Shown: positions 36,669 to 44,785 of the stretch, piece after piece
Layout of the letters: every line of letters begins with the position of its first letter
Numbering within the stretch: position 1 is the stretch's first letter
Assembly (NCBI GenBank): GCA_019637685.1
Contig: JAHBVF010000030.1
Coordinates: 1-64,000, forward strand
Origin: Caldilineaceae bacterium
GTDB lineage: Bacteria; Chloroflexota; Anaerolineae; Caldilineales; Caldilineaceae
Reading direction: 5' to 3'
Length of the DNA: 64,000 nt
Position numbers and translations under genes: made by a program
The notes under the pieces: model-generated
The model's input: only the letters and a program-made list of their open reading frames with translations
Database searches by the model: none
Told to the model about the DNA's origin: nothing

Positions 36669-38318
36669 TCAAAATGCACGATTCCCACGCAGAACTGGCC
36701 GTAGTTTCAGGGCCAATTGGAGAGAAAATCGTGCGTCTGGGTCGTTCAGGTCCAGGCGGGTAATCGTTGCGATCCGCTCCAGGCGATAGGTGAGGGTATT
36801 GCGGTGAATATGCAGCCGCACCGCGGTCTGGCTCAGATTGCCGTGACAAGCAAAGAAAGCGTCCAGGGTCTCGACCAATTCGGCATTGCGATTTTCATCG
36901 TGCTCAACCAGAGGCCGAATGGTTTTGCGGAAGAAGCGGGCCGCCTCTGGATTGCTGGAAAGGGCGGTGAGCAGTTGATACAGTCCCAGATCGCCGAAGT
37001 ATGTGATCGGGGCTGCTTGCCAGGATTTGCCCATATGCCAGCTCTCCCGGGCCTGCTGCAAACTGCGCAGCCATTCGCCAGGGCTGACCGCGGGCCGTCC
37101 GATGCCGATTATGATTTGGGCGTGGGGCGCGGCAGCCAGAATCATATCCACCAGTTCACTGGCCTGGTTCTTAAAAACACGCCCGCTCTTTGGATTGTCC
37201 CCCGGCCAGAAGAGCAGCACGCCCTCGTTTCGCCGGCTGAGGGGGATTGCCACTTTGGCATTCTGCAAAAACTGATTGAGAATGCTCTGCCAGTCCGGGG
37301 CTTCCTGCACATCCACCAGCCAGGCTGTGTGGGGCTGGGTGAGGTCATAGCCCAGGGATTCACCGCGCTGCACCCAGGCGTGTTCGTCGGCTACTTCAGT
37401 GGCGAGCAGATCGTCGATGAAGGCGGCCTGCATCCGGCCGCGCACCTCGCCCACTGCATTCTGACGGCTCCACTCCAGCGCCGCGGCGTCGCCACCCTGG
37501 CGTGCCACCAGTTTTTCCACCGTCGATGGATCAGCGCTGCTCTGTTCGCTGGAACGGAGCAGCAGGCAGTAGCCCTGAAGTCGCTCTCCGGCCACAACCG
37601 CGCTGACGACCGCCTGCTGATAGAGTCCATCCCCTGTCATCCGAATTGTACCCACTGCCCGGGCCAGATTTTGCGGCTTCTGCGAGGCGGCCCACGTGCG
37701 CAAAGATGTGGGATTGGGCAGCGCGGCCAGCAAGCGTTGGCGTTGGCGTTCGGACAGTTCCTCCATACCCGCGTGGATGGACAGTTGCCCATCTTCGCGC
37801 AGAAAAAGCACGGGCCGCTGGGCAAAGGTTTGCAAGTGTTGGGCAATCATCGCCAGACCACCGCCGTCCAGCTCAATTTGGGTCAACTCCCGCTGCAAAT
37901 CAGTGGCACGGGCCGCGATATAGCCTTCCCGATCCACAATCAGACGGATGACGGTCCGCTCGATATCCAGCAGCGAGACGCTGTCGGGCAGATGAAAGAG
38001 GGGCATCTGCTCCTGCTCGGCCCGGACAATGGCATTCTCGGCCACAATCCCGCGCACAGCAATGGCCGAAACCCTGGCTTGTCGCAGGCTTTGCACAACC
38101 CGATCCAGCCGCATCCGGGAATCCAACTGGCGCAGATCGTCCGTGTCGATCAAAGCCAGTTCATTGCCCGTCAGGCTTGGAAAAGCCGGTGGGCTGGGGC
38201 GCAGGCTGCACGCCCAACTGACCGGGCGGTGCAGATGTTCGCCCCCCACCAGAATCTGAGTCTCCAGGGGGAGGGCAAGACGATAGACATCTTCCAGCGT
38301 GGCCAAATCGCGTACCAT
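36669..38318 (-). CDS. PucR/CdaR-family transcriptional regulator
   Basis: The 549-residue regulator has an N-terminal PucR domain (LATLEDVYRLALP, residues 1-120), a central GGDEF-like CdaR region, and a C-terminal PucR helix-turn-helix (LSQTAVRLHIHRNTLTYRLERI). The family controls purine, sugar-diacid or amino acid catabolism in response to a ligand. Its target here is unclear. The frame begins at TTG 38339; ATG 38318 has GGATGG upstream and is preferred. It converges on the response regulator. Confidence 0.88.
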   Translation of the reverse strand: MVRDLATLEDVYRLALPLETQILVGGEHLHRPVSWACSLRPSPPAFPSLTGNELALIDTDDLRQLDSRMRLDRVVQSLRQARVSAIAVRGIVAENAIVRAEQEQMPLFHLPDSVSLLDIERTVIRLIVDREGYIAARATDLQRELTQIELDGGGLAMIAQHLQTFAQRPVLFLREDGQLSIHAGMEELSERQRQRLLAALPNPTSLRTWAASQKPQNLARAVGTIRMTGDGLYQQAVVSAVVAGERLQGYCLLLRSSEQSSADPSTVEKLVARQGGDAAALEWSRQNAVGEVRGRMQAAFIDDLLATEVADEHAWVQRGESLGYDLTQPHTAWLVDVQEAPDWQSILNQFLQNAKVAIPLSRRNEGVLLFWPGDNPKSGRVFKNQASELVDMILAAAPHAQIIIGIGRPAVSPGEWLRSLQQARESWHMGKSWQAAPITYFGDLGLYQLLTALSSNPEAARFFRKTIRPLVEHDENRNAELVETLDAFFACHGNLSQTAVRLHIHRNTLTYRLERIATITRLDLNDPDARFSLQLALKLRPVLRGNRAF

Positions 38319-38417
38319 AAAACCATCCGAAAGGGGCAAAAATGAGTGACACCAGGCGACAAAAGCTGTAATCTGCCCGTATCACCCGACCGTGTAAAGT
38401 TTGAGTCTGGCGCAATC

Positions 38418-38482
38418 AGAAAACGTGAAACGTGAAACGCAAGAACATTGGAAGTCCTTACGTTTCACGTTTCACGTTTCTG
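38418..38482. repeat. Palindromic repeat of the ACGTGAAACG family
   Basis: Left arm (38418-38440) and right arm (38461-38482) are inverse copies of AACGTGAAACGTGAAACG. The element lies upstream of the PucR-type regulator gene and at the end of the DUF-type membrane protein gene. Confidence 0.8.
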
Positions 38483-38525
38483 CAAGTCCTGCTGTCCAGG
38501 CTTTATATGCCAATAATTTGCCGGG

Positions 38526-39059
38526 CTACTTGGACCAGGCCGACAGGGCCGCGCCGACTGTGCCGCCCCAACAGGCAAAGAAGAGAACACCCGCGGTTTT
38601 CAGCCAGCTATTGGGGTCCTGGCCGGCCACAGCACTGACAACGACCAGCCCGATAATCAAGCCCAAAAGGCTGGCCAGCCACAGCTTGCCAACTGAATGG
38701 GCGGGAGACATCACACCCACGACAATCGGCCAGATGAGAAGGGTCGAGAGAAGACCCGCGACCGCTGCCACAATCCCGAAGGTGGGGCCGGGCAGAAAGA
38801 GGGCCGCCACAAAAAGGATGAAACCGATAATCCCCCCGATGACGGGTTTCCAGTTGCTGCCAAAGCTGCCCCGGGCCAGATCATAGCCGATGAGGGGGGC
38901 CGCGCCAAGCAACAGGCCAAACAGGGCTGGTACAACGGACATACCGGCTGTATAGACCATTACCGCGGCCACCACCGCAGTAACGATGGCAGCCGCCAGC
39001 GACGCGATCCAAAGATTGCTGTCGGACTTCGATGCACTCATTGCGGTCAGAGGAATCAT
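38526..39059 (-). CDS. Multi-pass membrane protein of unknown function
   Basis: This protein of 177 residues has about five hydrophobic helices and no charged catalytic motif. Helices begin at SLAAAIVTAVVAAVMVY and end in VLFFACWGGTVGAALSAW. GGAGA eight bases upstream supports the ATG at 39059 over a later Met. I do not recognise the family. Confidence 0.7.
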   Translation of the reverse strand: MIPLTAMSASKSDSNLWIASLAAAIVTAVVAAVMVYTAGMSVVPALFGLLLGAAPLIGYDLARGSFGSNWKPVIGGIIGFILFVAALFLPGPTFGIVAAVAGLLSTLLIWPIVVGVMSPAHSVGKLWLASLLGLIIGLVVVSAVAGQDPNSWLKTAGVLFFACWGGTVGAALSAWSK

Positions 39060-39189
39060 TGGGTCTCTCCTCGCCCTGTCGGGCTGCTTTGGGAAAATAG
39101 TAAAAACGATAAATCAGAAATCAATTGTCAACAAGCGGTGGGCAGTTCTCAGCCACGGCAAGGCCACTACTGGCTTTTCACAACGCTGG

Positions 39190-39654
39190 CTACTCGTCAT
39201 CGGGCAGGGTATCCCACTCGTTCAGCGTCCACCCCCCCACGCTGAGATAGAGCTTTGGCTCGTGGTCCTGGCTCAGAATCAGTACCAGTTCGTCTTCCTC
39301 AGTGGCGGCAGCTTCGTCCAGCCAGACACCCTTGTCGGTCAGTTCTGCCACTATTGTACCAATCCGGTCCAAGCCTTGCAAGGGGTCGCCATCCTGATCG
39401 GTAAAAAAGATCACGCCGTACAACTCAAAGTAGAGATTATTTTCCAGATACAGATCAAGATCAAAGACTTGCCGCTCGTCCGCGCTGGGTGCAGCCTCCT
39501 CGTCATCGGCCAGGGATTCCTCCCAAAGCGCCAGCCCCACAACTTTTTCACCCAACACTTCCTCTTCCAACGCTTCGTAGAGTTCGTCGGTCAGCCGGGT
39601 GTTCATCTCGAATCCTTCGCTGCCGTCCTCTGCCACCACACCGTTATCACTCAT
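39190..39654 (-). CDS. Acidic hypothetical protein
   Basis: This 154-residue protein is strongly acidic (DDEEAAPSADE, ATEEDELVLIL). It has no signal peptide or membrane segment. Family unknown; DUF1292-like character is only a weak resemblance. GGAG six bases upstream supports the start at 39654. It is 25 bp downstream of the M23 peptidase gene and probably shares its transcript. Confidence 0.65.
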   Translation of the reverse strand: MSDNGVVAEDGSEGFEMNTRLTDELYEALEEEVLGEKVVGLALWEESLADDEEAAPSADERQVFDLDLYLENNLYFELYGVIFFTDQDGDPLQGLDRIGTIVAELTDKGVWLDEAAATEEDELVLILSQDHEPKLYLSVGGWTLNEWDTLPDDE

Positions 39655-39679
39655 AAGATTCTCCATACGACGTAGAAAG

Positions 39680-40735
39680 TTATTGTTGTTCCCGCGCCGG
39701 ACCGACGACAATCATCCGGGTGGGAATGGTCATCGGTTCTTCATAGAATTGTCCACCAGCCCAAAAGTGGCTGAATTGCATGGGCAGCCCCTGATCGATA
39801 AAAAGATTGGGGCCATTCATCACATGAAAATGCAGATGTGGGCCGGGGGAATTGCCGCTGTTGCCCACACGGCCGATCAGCGCACCCCGACGGATCACAT
39901 CTCCCTCGTTCACAGTCAGGCTGAGCTGCTGCAAATGGGCGTAGTAACTGAACTCCCCGTTGGCGTGGCTGATGGCAACCGCATTGCCCAGAATGCGCCG
40001 CATATCGCCCCGCAGAATGGCCTGGTCCGGCACGGCTCCGGGCAGCATATCCGGCATATCAAAACAGACATAGGCCACTTTGCCCCCGGCGGTTGCATAG
40101 ACCGGCTGGTCCCAACTGTAATGATCGGTCAGTGAGCGTCCATTGCCTGCATTGGTCTGGCCGTCCGGCCCCAGCTTTACAAAATCAATGGCATAGGGCT
40201 GGCTGTAGACTTCTGATTTGTGAAAATCGCTCCAATCCCCGGCCTGGATAGCCCACCACGCGCCTTCCAGGGGAAAGTGGAGATCGGTCTGCTGTTGGTG
40301 GGTCACCACCGGGATGGGCAGGAGTGCCTGCACGCTCTCGCCCCCAGCCACAGGCGCAGCCACGGCAGTCACATCCAGATGCGTGATTGGCTCGTAGGCG
40401 TGGAGGATGAAGTGCAGGCTGCGCAAAGCCAGTCCTGTGCCCGATCCGACGGTCAGGTCTTCCTCCCCCGTGCGTTGGGAGATGATACGGGCAGGCCAGC
40501 GCTGCTCAAAGAGCAATTGGTGGCCGTTATAGCCCTGAAAGACCAGCCCGCTTACAACGGCATCGCCGTTCTTGGCTGTAATGCCCAGGTCCAGCGCGAT
40601 CTCCTGCACAGGGCCGATGTTGGGAAAGGGCAGTTTGTCATAGCGTGCGGCCACCAACACGCTGGGACGACATTCCAGGGCGAGATGCACCCCTGCTGTA
40701 GCGGTATCTCCGGGGGTTTCAGTGCTAGTTGTCAA
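39680..40735 (-). CDS. M23 family metallopeptidase-like protein
   Basis: The 351-residue protein ends in a LytM/M23 domain: [20 protein letters not shown] and GPHLHFHV (HxH). M23 enzymes cut peptidoglycan cross-links. In the first metal motif (HxxxD) the usual His is Pro here, so activity is uncertain; His in [11 protein letters not shown] might substitute. There is no obvious signal peptide. The start is TTG with GAAGG upstream. Confidence 0.8.
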   Translation of the reverse strand: MTTSTETPGDTATAGVHLALECRPSVLVAARYDKLPFPNIGPVQEIALDLGITAKNGDAVVSGLVFQGYNGHQLLFEQRWPARIISQRTGEEDLTVGSGTGLALRSLHFILHAYEPITHLDVTAVAAPVAGGESVQALLPIPVVTHQQQTDLHFPLEGAWWAIQAGDWSDFHKSEVYSQPYAIDFVKLGPDGQTNAGNGRSLTDHYSWDQPVYATAGGKVAYVCFDMPDMLPGAVPDQAILRGDMRRILGNAVAISHANGEFSYYAHLQQLSLTVNEGDVIRRGALIGRVGNSGNSPGPHLHFHVMNGPNLFIDQGLPMQFSHFWAGGQFYEEPMTIPTRMIVVGPAREQQ

Positions 40736-40795
40736 AATCGACCTTCAATAATTGTGGAAAAATTATAGTGATCAGGCTGATAGTGAAAGAAGCTG

Positions 40796-40864
40796 GACGC
40801 TGATTCACGCAGAGGAACGCAGATTTTTTCTCTGGATCAGCGCATATCTGCGTGAATCAGCGTC
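40796..40864. repeat. Palindromic repeat of the ACGCAGAT family
   Basis: Arms GACGCTGATTCACGCAGA and ATCTGCGTGAATCAGCGTC flank a core AACGCAGATTTTTTCTCTGG. The core recurs, inverted, at 46098-46126, and a related string lies in the EndoQ-UvrD gene near 59023. Confidence 0.75.
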
Positions 40865-40979
40865 CCATTTTTTGTTCCATCATCAACCTAAAAAGCCACA
40901 AAGCAGGGATGTTTCTCTTTGCGTCTTCCATTCTTTGTATCTTTGCGCTATAGAATCTGTTTCCTCAGCACGCAGATAA

Positions 40980-41966
40980 TCAGCGGCCCTGTTTGATCTG
41001 GTGCAAAAGCCGGGGTCTGCCCGCAAGAAAAGCATCCATCTGTGCCCGCTGCGCGCCCCGGCTGTGGCGTTCTTTGGGATGTTCGCCGCCACTGGTCTGG
41101 CGAAAGAGGGCCAATAAGCCCAGGGCTTCGTGCGGCGCAATCCGATAGTAACTTTCCTCGGTTTCCAGTGTGTCCAGCCGTTCCCAGCGATCGATCCAAT
41201 CGTTCAGATAAAATGTGTGGCAAAGGCGACAGCGCCACACACTCAGCGTACGTTTATCGTCGCTATCGGTGGCAATGGTCAATGCGCCCAAATTCGCGAT
41301 CCGCCCGTGACAGGCCAGGCACTGTTCTGTGCCCGCGCCCACGCCGCTGCGCTCGGCCAGACTGTCAGTCGCTGGTTGCGGGCGTTCTTCTGCTGTTTTT
41401 CCCAAAAACCTGGCTTTCAGCCCTCCCCACCAGCCAACGGTTTCTGCGAGTCCACTCTCATGGGAAAGATTTTCTCCAGAGACACTTTCTTCAATGGGCG
41501 CGGCAGGCGTCTGCTTGTCTGCCTGCCAATGCGGGCAGGCCATTGCCAATGCGGACTGCTCGTAGTTCCCGGCAGATGGGAAGGCAGCTTTGTCATCGGT
41601 CCAACCGCATTGGCCCAGAGGAATACCGTCGGGATTGACACTATCCTCCAGCGGTTGCCACCAGCCACAGCTTCCGCACGCCAGGGGCTGTCGCCCGGAT
41701 TCCACCAACGCGGCGAGCAATTCGACGACCGGTTTTTCGCCGTTCGTTCCCGACAAATGGAGCGTAGGCTGCGCCTGCCACCCGCGGTCGCCTTCCGTCA
41801 GAAACACATCGGCGTCGCCGCTTTCGCCCGGCCACAAAATCCTGGCCCAGCCCATTTCGCCCTGCCCCTGCCAACGGACAACATTGGCCTGGGCTGTGCG
41901 GCTGCCAGGATGAATACCCGACATTGTTTTTGTATTGAAGAGGTGAAACGGATTGTCATCTGTCAT
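40980..41966 (-). CDS. Hypothetical protein with two zinc-ribbon-like Cys clusters
   Basis: The 328-residue protein carries CGSCGWWQPL and QCGWTDD in the middle and CLACHGRI with CRLCHTFY near the C-terminus, so it probably binds two zinc ions (or haem at CLACH/CRLCH, since these are CxxCH motifs). There is no signal peptide, which argues against cytochrome c. Start MTDDNPF at 41966 is chosen because the upstream frame lies in repeat-like DNA. Function unknown. Confidence 0.65.
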   Translation of the reverse strand: MTDDNPFHLFNTKTMSGIHPGSRTAQANVVRWQGQGEMGWARILWPGESGDADVFLTEGDRGWQAQPTLHLSGTNGEKPVVELLAALVESGRQPLACGSCGWWQPLEDSVNPDGIPLGQCGWTDDKAAFPSAGNYEQSALAMACPHWQADKQTPAAPIEESVSGENLSHESGLAETVGWWGGLKARFLGKTAEERPQPATDSLAERSGVGAGTEQCLACHGRIANLGALTIATDSDDKRTLSVWRCRLCHTFYLNDWIDRWERLDTLETEESYYRIAPHEALGLLALFRQTSGGEHPKERHSRGAQRAQMDAFLAGRPRLLHQIKQGR

Positions 41967-42108
41967 AAGCAAAAGTCTGGGTTCTATTTTACACCATTGC
42001 CAGTCAGGCGAGAAAAGGGATTGGGGTATGGGGATCAACGGCGGAATGGAGCAGCCCAGCACCAGTTGACGAGTTTGAGGGGAAAGTGGGCAAACTTTTT
42101 AGGCGATT

Positions 42109-42180
42109 CGTAACTGCCAAGCCACCCCACCCTAGCCCTCCCCAAATTGGGGAGGGCTAGGGTGGGGGTTGGTAGTTACG
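42109..42180. repeat. Large palindrome with 20-bp central arms
   Basis: CCCACCCTAGCCCTCCCCAA is followed one base later by its exact inverse (42126-42166), with outer CGTAACT/AGTTACG arms. It is one of the longest perfect hairpins in the window and has no T-run. Confidence 0.85.
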
Positions 42181-42195
42181 GCGATTCAAGATAGG

Positions 42196-42273
42196 TAAGT
42201 ATCCACAGATGGCACAGATGTACACAGATTTTTCTGAATTATCTGTGGAATCCGCGCCATCTGTGGATACTTA
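42196..42273. repeat. Palindrome with 18-bp arms (TAAGTATCCACAGATGGC)
   Basis: Arms TAAGTATCCACAGATGGC and its exact inverse are separated by 42 bases that hold further ACAGAT units. It lies just after the preceding palindrome. Confidence 0.85.
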
Positions 42274-42472
42274 TTTTCCGGGACGGGGCTTATCACACTG
42301 TTCGATGTGGAGTGAGAAAGGAGGGATAAATGGCTGGGGAGACAAAATAGATCCGCAGAGAGTCACCCATTCGCCCGGCATGGAACAGGGGTGTATACAC
42401 AGATGAAAAGAAACACAGCCAAGCGTTGCGCAGTTGGGATTTCCATGCGCCTCGTCGGTTATGCCGAAAGAG

Positions 42473-43342
42473 CTATTTGTGCGAAAGAACAGGCAAAAAC
42501 AACTGTTTCAATGGATATTGCAGGGAGCCAACCAGCGCGAGAGGGGAAAGCTGCAAATCGGTTGCGCCCGGCAGGTCCACCGTTTGGGTCAACACAGTCG
42601 CCGATCCATTTCGGCTCCACAAATTGTAGCGCCCGCATGCGATGTTACTGAACTCAAAAGACCCGGTCTGATCTGTCAGTCGGAAGGTCTGTGTTTCCTC
42701 CTGGGGGATGCGAAAACGCTGCAAATAAATCGGCCACGCGGTCAGCGCGTCTTCCGCCTGGTCCCAGGTTCCGTTGTTATTGCTATCATGAAAAAGGGAG
42801 CCTGTGAGCCGGCGAATGGTGGGGGCAACTCCGCTGTCTGTACGACCGGCAACGAGCGTGTGGGAAATCGCCTTTCCATCCTGATCCGACAATATGACAT
42901 CAGTCAGATTCAGCGATGATTGCCCCAGGCAATCGGTCTTGCGCAATCGCACTATAGCGATGTCTCCGCTACCCGTGCGTGGCGAATTTGCGAGTTGGGT
43001 ATAGGCCAGCGACGCGTGTCCTGCGCTGTTGTCCACATTGTGCTCCACCACAAAATCGGCACTCAGAAAGCTGCCCGGCTCAATCTGCTCCACATACACA
43101 ACCGACGGATCGTACCAGATGTCGAGTTCCAATCCGTACAGGCTTTCCACATCCTCCACCCAAATGGTGGCCGTGACAATAGCAGAGGAAGTCAAGTCCA
43201 ATGTGGCTGGCTTAACCGAAACATTCGTTGCCAGGGGGGAGGCTTGCGCCAGGTGTAGAGCAAAAAATGGCAGCACAATGAGGACGGCGACAATCGATAG
43301 TGTTCCCCAAAGATTTCGACGCGCACGGGCGTGTTCAATCAT
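42473..43342 (-). CDS. Secreted cohesin-domain protein with SdrD/Cna-B-like domain
   Basis: The 289-residue protein has a signal peptide (LWGTLSIVAVLIVLPFFAL), a cohesin-type beta domain (about 40-175: YGLELDIWYDPSVVYVEQI, GSFLSADFVVEHN) and a SdrD-like domain (LTGSLFHDSNNNGTWDQ). It ends in LFLPVLSHK. Cohesins bind dockerins, which other genes of this cluster encode. No anchor other than the C-terminal motif is seen. AGGAG precedes the ATG at 43342. Confidence 0.85.
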   Translation of the reverse strand: MIEHARARRNLWGTLSIVAVLIVLPFFALHLAQASPLATNVSVKPATLDLTSSAIVTATIWVEDVESLYGLELDIWYDPSVVYVEQIEPGSFLSADFVVEHNVDNSAGHASLAYTQLANSPRTGSGDIAIVRLRKTDCLGQSSLNLTDVILSDQDGKAISHTLVAGRTDSGVAPTIRRLTGSLFHDSNNNGTWDQAEDALTAWPIYLQRFRIPQEETQTFRLTDQTGSFEFSNIACGRYNLWSRNGSATVLTQTVDLPGATDLQLSPLALVGSLQYPLKQLFLPVLSHK

Positions 43343-43379
43343 TCCGTTCTCTCCTATGGACCGACAAGCGTTTTCTGTC

Positions 43380-43568
43380 CTACTTCAGTTTGGTAAGTTT
43401 TATGTAGGCCAAAAATGTGGCGTCTCGGTCGCTGTCGTTTTATTTCTCGACGATGAAGCCCGCGCTGAGAAAACCTCAGAGTTTTTCAATCTGCACAACC
43501 TGTCCACTGCCAAGCTCAAACAACATCACCAAAAGCACAATCAGTGCTACGGATAGCAACAAAAGCAT
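43380..43568 (-). pseudogene. Decayed cohesin fragment
   Basis: Read on the minus strand this stretch gives VVQIEKL, stop, GFLSAGFIVEK, stop, NDSDRDATFLAYIKLTKLK, stop, in one frame. It lines up with VEQIEPGSFLSADFVVEHN and VDNSAGHASLAYTQLANSP of the neighbouring cohesin gene with almost no gaps. Two internal stops and a missing N-terminal part mark it as a pseudogene, probably a duplicate. Confidence 0.7.
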
Positions 43569-43608
43569 TCAAAGTGAATATATTGCCTTGGTCTTCCTGC
43601 TGCTGGTA

Positions 43609-44745
43609 CTACACATAGGGCATATAAAGTCGATATTCATTAGATTGACCGGGAACCAGCGCATCCCCCATCACCAGAACAGGGATAAAATAAAATCGGG
43701 TCGTTGTAAGCCCAAAATCGACAATTGCGGAACCGCCCACTTCCAATTGCACTTCAGGAGTAACATTTGTGGTGTAGGCATAGCTCGTCCCATCTAATGT
43801 CCGGATAACAATAAAATATCTGCCCGCAGGAAGATTGGGAAAGGCGTAGTTGCCATCCTCATCGGTAATATCAGCCCATTGTTGATCGCTGGCCAGACGA
43901 TAAAGAGCTACAAAAGCCCTGACTCCAGATTCATTAGGTTGGCGAACGCCATCTGTGTTGACGTCGAAGAAGACGCTCCCACTAATTAACCCCACACTGC
44001 CATTTCCAGTTGGTGTCTGCGTGGGGGTGGGTGTTGCAGTCGGTGTAGGAGGAGTCCCCGTAGGTGTAGGCGTGACAGTCGATGTAGTTGGGGTAGGGGT
44101 AATGGTGGGCGTTGCCGTTGCATCGCTAGCCAGCACATTGACACTACAGTTCTGCAAAGTGACGGGAATAGCGACCCCGGCAGGATCAGAAAACACAACA
44201 TCGGCAAACGCAAAGGTGACTAGCCCTGCGGAAACACCCTTCAGGGTAGCGCGGGCCAACTCGCCTGTACCACTCACGGCCGAACTCGGACTCAGTTGGG
44301 TCAGGGCCAGGCTTGTCCGCCCTGCACTATTGTCTGCTTCATTGAGGACTACAAAATCGGGCGACAAAAAATCGCCAATTTGAAGGTTCACACCACTCTT
44401 AGTCGTGTCTGCATCTTCAAAATGAATACGCGTGCCACTATATTTAAGAGTCAACTCATATCCATAGAAATTGGTCACGTCGACTGCCTCGATAAACAGC
44501 GTGACATTGGCGTCAACATCGACCGTTGATTTGTCCAGACGGCAACGCAGAACAGTCGATCCCTGCGCCGAGGCCTGTCCACCAGAAATAGCAAACGACA
44601 GAATCATCAGCATCATCACGCTTGCCAAAACACCATTTCTCAGCCACTGGGGATATCCAAAACTCAGACGCAAGGGTCTGAAATAGGAGCTGGCCGTGTG
44701 TGTAGAATGGCGAGCGGCGTATGCTTTTGAAATCAGTTGCAGCAT
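43609..44745 (-). CDS. Secreted cohesin-domain protein with Thr/Pro linker and SdrD-like domain
   Basis: The 378-residue protein starts with an unusual 45-residue N-region before a hydrophobic signal (VMMLMILSFAISGG). A cohesin domain (YGYELTLKYSGTRIHFED, GDFLSPDFVVLNEAD) follows, then a TPT-repeat linker, then a SdrD-like domain (GSVFFDVNTDGVRQPNESG). It ends in YRLYMPYV, again a short aromatic/Pro tail. GGGGA lies before the ATG at 44745; the frame extends to 44814 without better signals. Confidence 0.83.
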   Translation of the reverse strand: MLQLISKAYAARHSTHTASSYFRPLRLSFGYPQWLRNGVLASVMMLMILSFAISGGQASAQGSTVLRCRLDKSTVDVDANVTLFIEAVDVTNFYGYELTLKYSGTRIHFEDADTTKSGVNLQIGDFLSPDFVVLNEADNSAGRTSLALTQLSPSSAVSGTGELARATLKGVSAGLVTFAFADVVFSDPAGVAIPVTLQNCSVNVLASDATATPTITPTPTTSTVTPTPTGTPPTPTATPTPTQTPTGNGSVGLISGSVFFDVNTDGVRQPNESGVRAFVALYRLASDQQWADITDEDGNYAFPNLPAGRYFIVIRTLDGTSYAYTTNVTPEVQLEVGGSAIVDFGLTTTRFYFIPVLVMGDALVPGQSNEYRLYMPYV

Positions 44746-44785
44746 GACATTTCCCCAATTGGAATAGTTAAAAGGATCGGTTGGT

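Larger units (their letters stand above)
41967..42472. other. 506-bp intergenic region with two large palindromes
   Basis: I see no gene. The region holds the two perfect or near-perfect palindromes listed next. The rest has no clear features. Confidence 0.65.

Noticed and set aside
36717-38345. 542-codon plus-strand open frame over the PucR-type regulator
   Set aside because: The minus-strand gene has clear PucR and helix-turn-helix motifs; this one has none.
42109-42273. CRISPR array
   Set aside because: The repeats are inverted and of different sequence, with no regular spacers or cas genes.
43476-43568. 30-residue membrane peptide gene (MLLLLSVALIVLLVMLF start)
   Set aside because: The frame continues past its stop into clear cohesin-like sequence, so a decayed cohesin explains it better.
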